NCBI GenBank assembly: GCA_000711775.1
Contig: ARYC01000184.1
Coordinates: 1-64,000, forward strand
DNA: 64,000 bases
Reading direction: 5' to 3'
DNA from: Oxytricha trifallax
Taxonomy: Eukaryota > Ciliophora > Spirotrichea > Sporadotrichida > Oxytrichidae
A program made the translations under genes and the position numbers. This document shows, piece after piece, positions 35,001 through 46,700 of the stretch. Positions within the stretch are counted from its first letter, which is position 1. The number at the start of each line of letters is the position of its first letter. The notes under the pieces are model-generated. The model made no database searches. It was not told the DNA's origin and saw only the letters and a program-made list of their open reading frames with translations.

Positions 35001-38000
35001 TTTTATGTTTATTATTATATATTTTTAGTTTATGATTTTAAGTTTTTTGACTGGTAGTTTAAATTATAATATTTATTTTGTAGTTTAAACTATAGTTATA
35101 TATTTGTTAAGTTATTATATTATTTATCATTAAAATAATATTTCTTTTAAAAATTATTTTCTTCAATCAAGTTATTTATATTATCAAAACCACCAATAAT
35201 TTTTAATAAAAATTAAATAATTTCAATGAATTTTGTTCAATGCAACAGCTAAAAATTTAAATTATAAAGGAAATTAATTTAATGTAAAACTTTAAATAGT
35301 TAATTAAAATTCAATTATAATTAATTTAAATAGTTTTATGACTCTATTTATTTTATGTCATTCTTACTTATCTTTGAATTTATCATACAACAAATTATTT
35401 GTAAAATTTATTTATTAAAATATAATTTTTATTTTTAGAAAATCTACTTGAAGAATTATTTCTAATTCATTCTAAACTCTAATATAATTATAATTGCATA
35501 TATTTTTTTACATGAATATTATTTAGGATTTCTAAATTAAACTATATTTAAATAGTACGATAATTTCATAAATGCTTAAAGTTGCATTAATTTATTGTTA
35601 AAACCATTTTTTATATTTAATAAAATAATATTGAAGATCAAGATTCTTTTATTAGATGTCCTTGTGACTTGGTCTCTTCCCTGTAATCATTTAAAAAGCA
35701 ATCAAACCAAGATCATAAATTTCCCTCGCCCTATTTAGAATAATTTTCAAAATTATTCTTTAAAAAAAATTAAATTTTCAAATTTTCAATAGTTATTTAA
35801 ATTAAATTATTTAAAGATATAATAAATGTATTAAATATACTTATTATACATACTTTTTATTGCCATCTAAAGATATAATTCTTCAAAATGTCTTCAAATT
35901 TTTAGTCTATGAATCTCCTTTTATACGATTTAAATTCCTTTTAGACTTTATGTAATTTAAAAAATTGCTTTAGAAGTTTATCATTAAAGTGATTTCGAAA
36001 TTGTTCTACCATCTAGCTATTGATTGACCTTTATTGAAACTAAAATTCTAGTTAGATTTTAACAATTTTATTCTTTTCCTGGTATCATACATTTTAATAA
36101 TTTTAAAGAATAATTAAACAGGTAATTGAGAATTTAACTCCCTTCTGAAAGAAGGAATATCTTCTTATACACTTAAGACTTACAATACTAACATAAAATA
36201 AGAAATTAAATTTAGCAGATTATTTTTAGCAAGTAATATTAAGTGAAAAAAATATAATAAAATTAGCAGTAAAAATTGACCTGACTTTGATTAAGCTTAT
36301 TCTATTTTATCGGAAATAACGAAAGGTTGTGTAAATTTTTTTATTTTAATGAAAAGTCAGAATTGAAGTTTAGTTAATTTTATCATTCCCAATTTTTTAA
36401 TAAAAATTTTTTATATTTTAAATAATCCTTAATGAAACGTAATCTGTTATATTCTTAGAATATTTTGTATAGATCTAAAGATTTTAATTATTTCATGGGT
36501 TAATTAATTTAAAATATAATTTTTATAATATATTTGAACTAAACAATAAACTGTTAGCAATCTTTCCTTAATATAATCCAATTTATTGCTTATAGAGCTT
36601 AATAATAAAAATTAAAGCATTTTATTCATACTTTAGAATTTAATTTAATTTTTGTTATTTATACGTGCCTCATCTTAATCTTCACTTAAGGAAGAGTGTT
36701 TATGTTCATCTCCAAATATCTAAAATATTTATTAATAATATCTTTGAGCTTGTAAAATTATATATCTTGAGAACATTTTCTTGAGTGTTTATTCCAGTTT
36801 TAAAGTTATTTTAGCAATAATATATGAACTTTGGATTGAAGTTTTCGTGAATAATTGCGTGATCATGCAACTTCTTAAGTCCAATAGTTAATTGAGTAAA
36901 GTACTCTAAAGCTAACTTTTCAGGCATCTTTTTATCTGCATAGTTTTCTAAAATAAAAAATAATACACATTAGCATTTACTTACCATCCAAGAATTGTAA
37001 AAATATAATTTTTAGATATCATTTAATTTTTTAAATTGTTAGAGATCGCAGATTTAAACCATTAAAATATTAAAATAAATAAAAATCAGGATATTTATCC
37101 AGATTAAAATTAATTTTTTAATTTAAATCATAGTAAAAAAATACTGCTAAATAAAAATTTGTGTGTTTATTGGACTTTATTGCAAAATTACAAACTCCTT
37201 TTGATTCGTGTCTTTGTTTAGTTGAAAGTAAATGGTGAAGATGTGGTTAAGATAAGTATTAAAACCAAATATATATTGTTTTAATTATTATTGTTATTAT
37301 TATTATTATTATTTTTATTTCTACTAATATGTACAAAATCTATAACTATAGATAGAAAATACATGAATAAAAATGATTGTAGTAAATAAAGGAATTTTTA
37401 GTTAATATTTGTAAGTCTCATTATAGAATTAATTTAAAACTTTCTTAAGAATATATAATTGCTATAAAGGTAAGAATTGGATTCATTGAACGTTCAATGA
37501 AAAATACAAATTTATTTATAATATTTATAAAATTATAAATACTTTCAAAGCCATTGATATTGATTTTTTAATTACTTAATAGATTTATAACATTATAAAA
37601 TAGTGTATTAAAATCAAACTAAATTTAACCAATAAATTTGTTATAATTTGTAATAACTTTTAATATTTTATTAATTTAATTATATAATAAGATTATGTAT
37701 GTTAATATATTTAAGCTAAAAAAAAATAAAATTTAATTGTTTTTGAAGATACAATAAAAGTATATTATGTCGATGTAGATATCATCAAGTATTTTATTAA
37801 AAAAATTGAGAAAAAAATACTACAATTTAAATTAACTTTTAAATTAATTTTATAATCCCAAAAATAATACACATTCCTTAAATCAATATGGAATTAAAAA
37901 ATACTTTGGACTTTAATTTTGACGATTTCATATCAACTTAATTTTATATTAACATAAATCAATAATTCTCAATGTGAATATCCATAAAATATAAAACGAT

Positions 38001-39950
38001 TGTAAAAGTTCATTTCTTAATACAACATTATTTTTTTAAGGAATCATTAATTTACTATTTTTATTATTGAATTTACGTAATAAATAAATATAGATCTTTT
38101 TATGTGAATATTCACTAAATTAATAGGAATTTAACATTTGAATAAATACAGCGAGAATTCTTTTTCAAATTCTTATTTATCTCAATATTGAAATAGCAAA
38201 CTTCAAATAAATTATATTTACAAGTTAAAATTTAATCTTACTGTATTTATTCAAATGTTAAATTCCTATTAATTTAGTGAATATTCACATAAAAAGATCT
38301 ATATTTATTTATTACGTAAATTCAATAATAAAAATAGTAAATTAATGATTCCTTAAAAAAATAATGTTGTATTAAGAAATGAACTTTTACAATCGTTTTA
38401 TATTTTATGGATATTCACATTGAGAATTATTGATTTATGTTAATATAAAATTAAGTTGATATGAAATCGTCAAAATTAAAGTCCAAAGTATTTTTTAATT
38501 CCATATTGATTTAAGGAATGTGTATTATTTTTTATTAAAGTAAATCAAACCTTTAATAAAGATAAGCATTTTTATTTGGTTCGCTATTTTATAGATTAAA
38601 CTCTTGAAAAAAATATTTTAAAAATAATAATATATTTAACTATATGCATAAATTGAAGTATATTTTAATCAAAAAAATAAAATTAAATATGCCATATATT
38701 TTATGAGAAACTTTTATATTAATAGATCATTTTAATAAATATTATAAATTTCTGTATTTATTTGGAATTCTCATTAGCTATTCGATCTAATTGAGGATTG
38801 ATTGGTTAATCTTTGCATTTTCACCACATTCCTAGCTTATAAAAATTGATATTCAAGTATAATTAGATATTATTTGAAGAAAAATAATTATTTAAAAAAT
38901 GAAATATGATATTACTTACATAATTAGTTTTCATTTTATTTGCTTAACTTAAAATAACTTTTATAGATAAATTTTTTAATTGATTATCCTAACAGAAAGA
39001 GTTTTTTGGAAGTGAAAATAATTGAATTTTATCTGATTATTTTGGCATGTTTATTTTTTTAAAAAAAAACACTTCAAATATAAATAAATAGTGCCTTCAA
39101 TAGTTAAGTAAAACAAATTTAAAATATAATATTTAAAGAAAATTATCTATATATAGGCTAGGAATTTACTAAGATTATAATTTTAACTTTAATCATATAT
39201 AATTACTCAATTTTCGGAAACCAATCATAACTTATTTCGGGGGGGGGGGGGAAGTTTCTTGCCCCCAACATTAATTTTATGTTTTTTGCAATAAATTTAA
39301 TAGAAACAAATAAATTTCTATTTCAATAACCATAACCATGTACTATAAAACATTTATTATTATATAATTTTCAACGTACATAATTATTCTTTATCAAATT
39401 ATATATTACTGACAAGGCTATAATAAGTGTTTTTTTTTTATTAATTAATGTAATTTTCATTAAATTTTAAATTCATTATCAAGGTAGAAATGATATTTGG
39501 AGTTAAATTTTTAAAAAAAACTACATCATAATTGATGATAAAGATTCTTTGAAAATTATAAAAATTACATATTTTTATGTACGGGGCAGGAAACTTCCCC
39601 CCTTGGGTGCATATAAAATTTTGGGGCAGGAAACTTTCCCCCCCCTTATTTCTTATAAAAATATTTAGGACATTTATGGAAGAGCATTTAAATTATAATA
39701 TAAATATCTTCTAATCACTTTCATAATCACGTTTTCCTTTATTTATCCGCTTATTTTTATATCAACCAAGTAAACTTGCACCTTCTCTGTCTCTTCTATG
39801 ACCTTCTTTACTTTTATGACTTTTGTTTCATGAAAAGGCATAGTTGTTAAATCTCTTAGCAACTCATAATATAAACAATTATAATTCATAATTTGTGGCC
39901 ATAATGTTTTCATGAACTGGTGCGTCGGCGTCAATATTTGTTGTTTCCAT
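31582..39950 (-). CDS. K-B: pseudokinase-MORN gene in germline segments
   Basis: All segments are on the minus strand and in order: N-lobe (39950-39680), strands 4-5 (37260-37185), catalytic and metal loops (36962-36738), a charged insert (36075-35865), subdomain IX (35755-35638), subdomain XI (34800-34620), helical linker (33890-33665), MORN region (33345-31582). The glycine loop is EETEKVQVY in place of GxGxxGxVY, HRD is HEN with the loop Asn changed to Phe, and DFG is NFT. The Lys of the IMKVIRR strand remains. The frames are long and free of TGA despite these losses, which argues for a kept protein with a binding or regulatory role. MORN repeats commonly bind membranes. Several IESs are inferred from frame breaks. 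Confidence 0.82.
31817..31848. other. 29-bp IES with GGT pointer
   Basis: ACC (GGT on the coding strand) occurs at 31817-31819 and 31846-31848. Removing the AT-rich 29 bp with one pointer joins GNFKKG to RRTGQGTL and restores the MORN frame and spacing; 29 is not a multiple of three. Confidence 0.8.
33115..33345 (-). CDS. K-B segments: first MORN-like blocks
   Basis: Minus strand: KYWNGCPFIGFFKYIF (near 33345-33270), DNQDFYGIYHDQLS (33260-33215) and IREGYVQNGKV (33150-33115). They line up with EANGDIIVGFHK, NQFYGRHYGRDYI and IKEGYFRDG of K-A. AT-rich gaps between them are likely IESs. Confidence 0.7.
33665..33890 (-). CDS. K-B segment: helical linker after the kinase domain
   Basis: A clean minus frame: CSLRKSKQTINEEYIQFYYD, ILLIPEIARIFYIMNEVQTK, EWANKYKITIGNSDFQYLL. 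It aligns with K-A LPEIGRIFYQMKTVRTQFEN and WQAQYEMAIGDSEIIK, the block broken by TBE-d. Confidence 0.82.
34620..34800 (-). CDS. K-B segment: subdomain XI
   Basis: Minus strand: SDDLDVRPKINKILENLIIQ then NTQAFFDSLLYDMLPNVELK. Keeps the invariant Arg-Pro. Confidence 0.82.
35638..35755 (-). CDS. K-B segment: subdomain IX
   Basis: Minus strand: AREIYDLGLIAFQMITGKRP then SHKDIQ. Matches KIDVYALGLTVFEMITG of K-A; the invariant Asp is Glu. Confidence 0.82.
35865..36075 (-). CDS. K-B segment: charged insert
   Basis: Minus frame open for about 70 codons: INSQMVEQFRNHFNDKLLKQ, FFKLHKVQKEFKSYKRRF, IDQKFEDILKNYIFRWQ. Helical and charged. Its position between the metal loop and subdomain IX suggests an insert in the activation segment; no matching block was seen in K-A. 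Confidence 0.55.
36655..36962 (-). CDS. K-B segment: catalytic and metal loops, both degenerate
   Basis: Minus strand: MPEKLALEYFTQLTIGLKK, LHDHAIIHENFNPKF, then KTGINTQENVLKIYNFTSSK. Compare K-A NHRDLNPNN and KIADFGCSK. A short acidic block (DEHKHSSLSEDQDEA) follows near 36710. Confidence 0.85.
37185..37260 (-). CDS. K-B segment: strands 4-5
   Basis: Minus strand: LNHIFTIYFQLNKDTNQKEF then VILQ, in line with K-A NPYLNKLIDYYFQF and K-C NPYVNKIIHFYTQF. Confidence 0.7.
37860..38532. repeat. Palindrome with 292-bp arms and 89-bp loop
   Basis: 37860-38151 and 38241-38532 are inverted copies that I could follow end to end without finding a mismatch. The tip of the left arm is aataaatacag and the right arm opens ctgtatttatt. 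No coding content. It sits in a K-B IES between the N-lobe and strand 4-5 segments. Confidence 0.9.
38540..39225. other. AT-rich IES-like stretch, nothing recognised
   Basis: Lies between the palindrome and the G-run element in K-B. The helix-C segment of K-B should lie somewhere in 37270-39670, but I could not place it. Confidence 0.45.
39239..39644. mobile_element. G-run-ended short element with 8-bp target duplication
   Basis: Starts with a G run then aagtttcttgccccc and ends aggaaactttcccccc. Target duplication cttatttc at 39231-39238 and 39645-39652. Interior nearly the same as the copy at 4178-4636 (ataaccataaccatgtacta). Located in the first IES of K-B. Confidence 0.87.
39680..39950 (-). 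CDS. K-B segment: N-terminus with degenerate glycine loop
   Basis: ATG at 39950: METTNIDADAPVHENIMATN. After a frame change comes TKVIKVKKVIEETEKVQVYL, VDIKISGQ, KENVIMKVIRRYL. It aligns with KVLGEGANGTVYQV and ELAMKVIRRF: loop glycines are gone, the strand-3 Lys is kept. Confidence 0.85.
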
Positions 39951-40392
39951 CTGATTTTTATTTCAATTAAAATCTATTAAATGATTATATTTTTATTAAG
40001 AGACGTTTAATTTATACACTTTTTAACCAGTAAATAAAAGAATTAAAGCAATAAAAGCAATTATATTGGTAGAAATATTTTTTAATATTTGTTGCGCTAC
40101 CTAAATTATTCATATTAATTTCTATGCACTTATAATAAAGTATTTTACTCAATCAATTAAAAAAAATTAGATGTATTTGTGATATTTAAATTAAAATTTA
40201 TCAATAAAATTATAACATTTATTTATATCATATATCCTTATAATACATCTAATAATATCAATAAAATAATAAAAATGAATTATTTTTAATTTATTTTGAC
40301 TTTCATCTTATAAGACGAAAACATGAATTTATTGGAGAGATTTTATATATTATTTTTGTTGTTAATTAAAATCAGTAATTGAATTATTATTT

Positions 40393-40793
40393 TCATCTTT
40401 ATTCTTCTTTTCTTTTAAGTAAAGTTCCTTTATCATACAATATAACTTCAGTTTGACCATTTTTAAGTGTCCTAAGAATTTCTCCATTTAGCTTTCCTTC
40501 ATACCAGGATCCTTAGTCAGTTTCTCCTGTTGAGTATTTTTAAATGCCTTCACCATGTCTCAAATCATTCATCCACTAACCTTTATAAATTCTGCCGTCG
40601 TTCCAGTAGTATATACCTTTTCCATGATAACAACCATTAGAAAAATAAATATTTATAACAATTTTATCATTCTTATGCATTCCAAAATACATGCCTCCGT
40701 AGCTCCAAAACATCACACCATATCCATTGGATTTACCATCAACGTACTTTCCATCGTAATACCAGCATTAACCGTTGGAATTAGTTCCGTATT
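40393..40793 (-). CDS. K-A segment: MORN repeats and C-terminus
   Basis: Minus strand from the TBE-c target: YGTNSNGQCWYYDGKYVDGK, GVMFWSYGGMYFGMHKNG, then after a 33-bp IES CYHGKGIYYWNDGRIYKGQW, MNDLRHGEGIQKY, YEGKLNGEILR, ending at TGA 40393. Spacing is about 23 residues per repeat. Confidence 0.9.
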
Positions 40794-43700
40794 AAAAAAC
40801 CCAAAACCCCTTCAATAGATTGATTGATAAAAGTAAACTATTAACGAATACTTTTTTAGAGTTTTAATAGGGTTTATTAGGGGTTTAATGTTTAAATATT
40901 TGTAATTTAAGTGAGTAAATGCGAGGTTTTGGGTCAGTTTATAACAGTGAGTAAAAAGATTTATTGTTTAAGTATAAGTTATGGATGTGATGAATTTAGT
41001 GATAAACAAAAGCTGATTCTTAATTTCACGTCTATTGCAAGGCTGCTTCATAAATCTCCAGCAACTGTGAGGTCTCACTGTCTATTAGCATTGAATTTAA
41101 AGAGATAGCATCTTAATTCTATGCCTAAGAGACCACTAAAATTTTTGCAGCATCATATCGATTATCTTATTTATGATAAGACTCTTAAATACTGGGCAAA
41201 TTCTTTTTTCTCTAGACGAGAGGGCAGTGATGTTTCATCGCCAATTTCCTCAGCTTCACATCTCTGCATAATCTATAGAGAACATTTATAAAATGAATGG
41301 AATATCTTACAAGACAGTCAATCGCATTAAGAGAGTGATTGACTTTAATGATCCATTTAATAAGACTAATTTAAATTTTATATTTGATTAAATGCAGAGG
41401 ACTATTACTAATAACATTAAGTTCATACACGCTGATGAGGCAGTATTCACGTTTAATACCTTCATATCAAGGTCTTGGTATAAGAGGTACAGGAACATTG
41501 AAGTATATGATTAAAAGGTTAAGGTTTAAACTCATGCAATACTAGGTCAATAAGAGAAGATAATGGCCTCGAGACTTATGTTATCCACCCTCGCTCTATT
41601 AAGACTGAATAATATATTAATTTTTTGCAATAGCACAGAGATAAGTATGCTGACTAAGAGATCATCCTGTTTGTTGATAACTTATCAGTTCATAAAACTA
41701 AAGACTCAAGGAGAGAATATGAAAGGCTAAACATAACACCGTATTTAATGTTCCTTATAGACCTCAGTTCAATGGAATTGAACTATATTGGGGCCTATTA
41801 AAAGGCCACTACAAGAAACTTCTGCTCTATCATTTGATGCATGATCTGAAGATAGATACAGTAGATTTTATTAAGAGTGCTGCTAAAAGAGTCAGCGATG
41901 ATAAAGCAAAAGTGTGCGCAAGAAAAGGAAGATTTTGTGTTTATAAATAAGTTTTAGATTTAAGCGAATGAATAAGTTCTCATATTAAATTTGGACTTAA
42001 AGGGATTTGGCTTCTCTTTCTTTTCTTCCTCTTAAGGCTTGCTTGGGCCGATGTTTCTTCTCTTAGTGCCAGCTCCTGCATCTATGCTAATCTCTTCTGG
42101 CTTTTATAAATCTTTGAAGAGCCTCTTACTCAATTCATGTTTTACTTGAGAATTTTTCTCTCTATTTAATTTGCTGCGCTCTTTCAACTAGCAAATAGCA
42201 GTTTTAGATTTTCAATAAAGTTAGAAGGGTAAGATTACTTGAAATGAATGGATGCTTTTGAAATTCTTATAGCTAGGAGTCAATTATTTTAATACCTAAC
42301 TTCTCTTTCTCTTTGGTAGTGATGCTGTATTGTTTCTTATGAACTTCTTAAATTAATTATATTAAGTAGTCAGGTTTTAGAATGGAAGGTAGAGAGCAAC
42401 ATCGGGGCCACTCATAGCATCGTCATAAAGGTTTGTCACTGATATTTCAGGGTAGTTAGGTATTTCTATCATCCTAATTTCTTTAGACTTAAAATCTTTT
42501 TTGTCCTCACTCAGTAAGGCTTTTAAGAATGAGATTTTAGTTACCTCCTAAGTAGGCAAGAACAATCCAACTATAATGGATTTATTAATCTTACTTAAGA
42601 ATTTACCTTGCTATACCAAACATCTATAGAGGTCCTCTATACTTCGAAATTTTCCTTTAAAATCTTGAGATTAAATTCTCTTCATTGAATCATTCATAGA
42701 CTCCATCTTGCTTCCACTTTTTAGTCATATTAATGAACGTTAATATTATAGATATCCATTCTAAGTTTATTAAAACTTAATACTAAATAGTGAGAATCTA
42801 CTGGAGGTCTGCCAGAAAAGAATTTCGGAGAAGTATTGAGAAACTTACTCAAAGTTTCACAGAATGATTTCCATTTCTATCAAACTATCTCCATTAAATT
42901 GCTCATAATAAAGTTCAATTAATTTAGGAAGTTTTCCAATTAAGTGCAAATTTTATTAGGAGCTAAATTTTAAGGTTAGAACTTAGTTAGGAGCATAATA
43001 AATTAAAAAATGTTTAATAAGCAAATAAAGTACAAACTTGATTTGTATGACCTCTTAGAGATACAAAAACTTCTTTAGGAGCTTTTAAATTTAGTAAAAT
43101 GTAAAATATGCTAAAAAAATATGTCAACTTTTAGATTTTTTTGATCATTTAATTTATTGACCTTTCATCAAAAAAATTTCCCATAGTATTTTAAACTCTA
43201 CTATCATTGAGGACCAGCCTGGATTTTATCAATATTATAATAAGATTTATCAGAAAACTAAAATGGGCACTAATCTTTTGTGAATAGCGGCATTACTTGG
43301 TTAAAATCAATAAAAATTATCCTTCCAGCAACCAAAAAAAGTTGAGACCAGGGACGCTTGCACTTAATGGGAGCCTACTTTTGATACTTTTGATTAGTCT
43401 AATTTGAGATTTAAATATAATTAAAGAAGAAAGTTATCAAATAAGCATTGCAAATTGAGGAGAAGGTTAGGAACCACTATTGGACCTATAAATTTACCAG
43501 TAAAAGTTGACTATAAATGCAAAGGAGGCAATAAAATATTCAGGGGGGGAGCAACACCTGAACCAGTAAATTATCTTCATATTTCTACCATCCTAAAAGC
43601 TATATAAATGCACGACTAAGGTCAAATTAGGGTCAATAAACATGAATACTGCATTAAAAATAGGTATAAACAACTCCATCAGGTCCAAATGATCATGTTT

Positions 43701-46700
43701 ATTCATAAAAAATCATATTAAAATTTGATTTTTTTATTGATATTTTTTTCAAAAATATTTTGTAATTATTTCTTGAATTTCGATTTAACCAAATGTTATA
43801 CAAGCTATATCCCAACACTTCACCCATTTAAATATATATAAGCATGCTTAACTGATATTGATCTATACTTTCTTGCATTAAATGGGTGAAGTGTTGGGAT
43901 ATAGCTTGTATAACATTTGGTTAAATCGAAATTCAAGAAATAATTACAAAATATTTTTGAAAAAAATATCAATAAAAAAATCAAATTTTAATATGATTTT
44001 TTATGAATAAACATGATCATTTGGACCTGATGGAGTTGTTTATACCTATTTTTAATGCAGTATTCATGTTTATTGACCTTAATTTGACCTTAGTCGTGCA
44101 TTTATATAGCTTTTAGGATGGTAGAAATATGAAAATAATTTACTGGTTCAGGTGTTGCCCCCCCCAAATATGGCAACTTATAAGAGACATATGGGAAATA
44201 TACAGAGCAATTTCCCTAATTTATATATCAAGCATTATAATAAGGATGGCAAGTATATTATTGAGTTCTGTCAGAAGCCATATTGTCATTCGAGTGACCT
44301 CAAAGTACACTTAAAGAAAAATAATAATTAAGTTTTGTGTTTATAATTAAACCTACAGTAATAAGTCTCTAAAAAAAAGAAAATCAAGAATTCTGACGAG
44401 TCACTTAGAGTTGAGGTAAGAAGTAAGTCAAAATGAAGAAAGCTGTCAAGAACATTTCTCTCTGAGATTAATAAAATTATGGTAAAAATTTAGGTGATGA
44501 AAACCTATATTCAAAATTATTGACATAGATTCTTCCCATAAAAGTTATCTCACTCATGAGGATAAAATAGAGAAAAGAGTCATCACTGATGACTAATTTC
44601 ATTACAAAATATGCCCTTTCAATTATTCCTTGCTGATGAAAAGTCTTAAATTGATTCGCTAATGAGTATTAAGCTCTTTTAAAAGCAAATTTTAGAGAGT
44701 GTAAGCATATAATATAGTTAGATTCTATTTTTCTTGTAAACATTATGAAGCATTTAGACTTCGTCTCCTCGAAATGACTTACTGAGATTTTTTACCTTAT
44801 AAAAGATGCCAAAGACAAATTGGCTAGATCATGCAATAGAAAGTTGAGGGTATTGAAGAGCTTCATAATATCATGATAAATTCTCAACCTCCTAGAGTTT
44901 ATATTATTAATTTCAACAGAACTCAAAGAGTGCAAGCCACTGCATTAGGAATTGTATGCTGCACTCCAGGTTATTTCCCATAAAAAGAATATTGGAGAGA
45001 AGGGAACTCTTGATGGGATATTGCGGATCTAGCAGTAATTTTAATAGAGAGCTACATGCCAAAAACGATTACTTTTTACCTGAAAAAGTGAGAGAGATTA
45101 TAAGGAAAGAATCAAGCAATTTTTAAATAAATAAAAGATAAATGAAGGCCTAAGAGAACTTGCATACTCAACTATAATCAAGGCAAGCTAAGAGTATTCA
45201 GTTACAATAGAAACAATCAAGCTTCAACATTAAAAGATAAAATCTAGAGAACTGCTTATGGGTCTAAGTTTATGTTTGTGTGAAATATTTTAAAACTGGC
45301 TTTTTAAACTCATTTAAATTAATAGTATTATTACATTAAACCCCTACTTTAACCCTACTAAAACCCAAATAAAGTATGCGTTAAAAAATTAATAGTCTTT
45401 TTTTATCAATAAAAAATTCAATCAAACTACTGAAGGGCTTTGGGTTTTGATTCACATCCTTCTCCTTAGTTGATACCATATAAATAAAATAATATATACG
45501 TTTTTTATAGCATATTAAATTTAATTAATAATAAATTCTTGTCATAAAAAAATGAAATCTTATTTTTTTAAAATATGCTAATTATTACGCTTTTTAACTG
45601 TCTTAAAGTTTCTCTTCTTCATGAATAATAATCACATATAAATTTAACCCTACAAAACCATTGCCATTAATTGATTCCTAAAATCATGAGAATTAGATAT
45701 CATATGATTGTCCTTAATTTAATAAAAATTTAATATTTTTATTTAAAGATTAAAATATTTTAAAATAAAATAATATCTTAATTTTTAAAGAAAAAACACA
45801 ATTAATTTATATAGATTTTTTTAAATTAAATTTATTATACCATCTCTGAAATAACCTTCTTTGATTTATTATAAAATAAATTGATTGAATTTATCTACTA
45901 TGAAATGAATTTGAAGCATTAATTTATACTTATTTTTATTTGATATAATCCCGTCCATAATGTCTTCCATAAAATTAGTTACTATTTTTGTAAATCAAAC
46001 TAATTATATTAATATTTTTGTGAAAACCAACTATAATATCCCCGTTTGCTTCAACTCATCGTTTGATTTTGCAGTCATTAAAAGCATTAAGTGATAGCTC
46101 TAATTAATTCTTGAGGCAAATCTCATACTTTATAAAATTAATCGTCGAAATTAATAATTACCATAAAGATATTGATTTAATCAATACAATTCGATTATAA
46201 AAAAATAATTTTATTGACAATTTAAAAAAAATAATTATAAGATTGTAAGAAAAATTATAAAAGAAATTTTTTGCTTAGTGTTTTATTTTACTTTTAAAAT
46301 TTTTGTTTTTTTAGGCTTAACAATCAAATATATTATTAATATCTCAAGCAATTTTTTATATAAAAATTTTTAATTGGTTTAAGAATTAAAATTTTCTAAG
46401 ATTTAAGTACATGCATAAAACATCGATTTTTCTATATGCTTTATATTATTTGAAATAAATGATTAAATTTAAGAGTCCTATTAATGTTTAAAATACTTTT
46501 TCTATTATTTTATGATTTCACTGTCTCCTATAGCCATTTCATATTAAAACCCCAAAACTCTTTAATGAGGTTTATAAGTGATTTGATTTGTAGGGAATTT
46601 GTTAGGGTTTAGGGATTTTAAATAAATTTGAAAATAAAATTACAAACTTTTGTTATTTATTTATGATGAAGAGTATATAGATTTTGTGTTTAAACTGAGA

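Larger units (their letters stand above)
40794..45449 (+). mobile_element. TBE-c, complete but interrupted telomere-bearing element
   Basis: Begins aaaaaacccaaaacccc and ends gggttttg; ATT at 40791-40793 and 45450-45452. Sister of TBE-b in sequence (ends and all genes). 4656 bp long because a 623-bp fold-back element sits in its 57-kDa gene. Lies in the Cys-Glu-Tyr codons of a K-A MORN repeat. Its own genes carry frame breaks. Confidence 0.94.
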
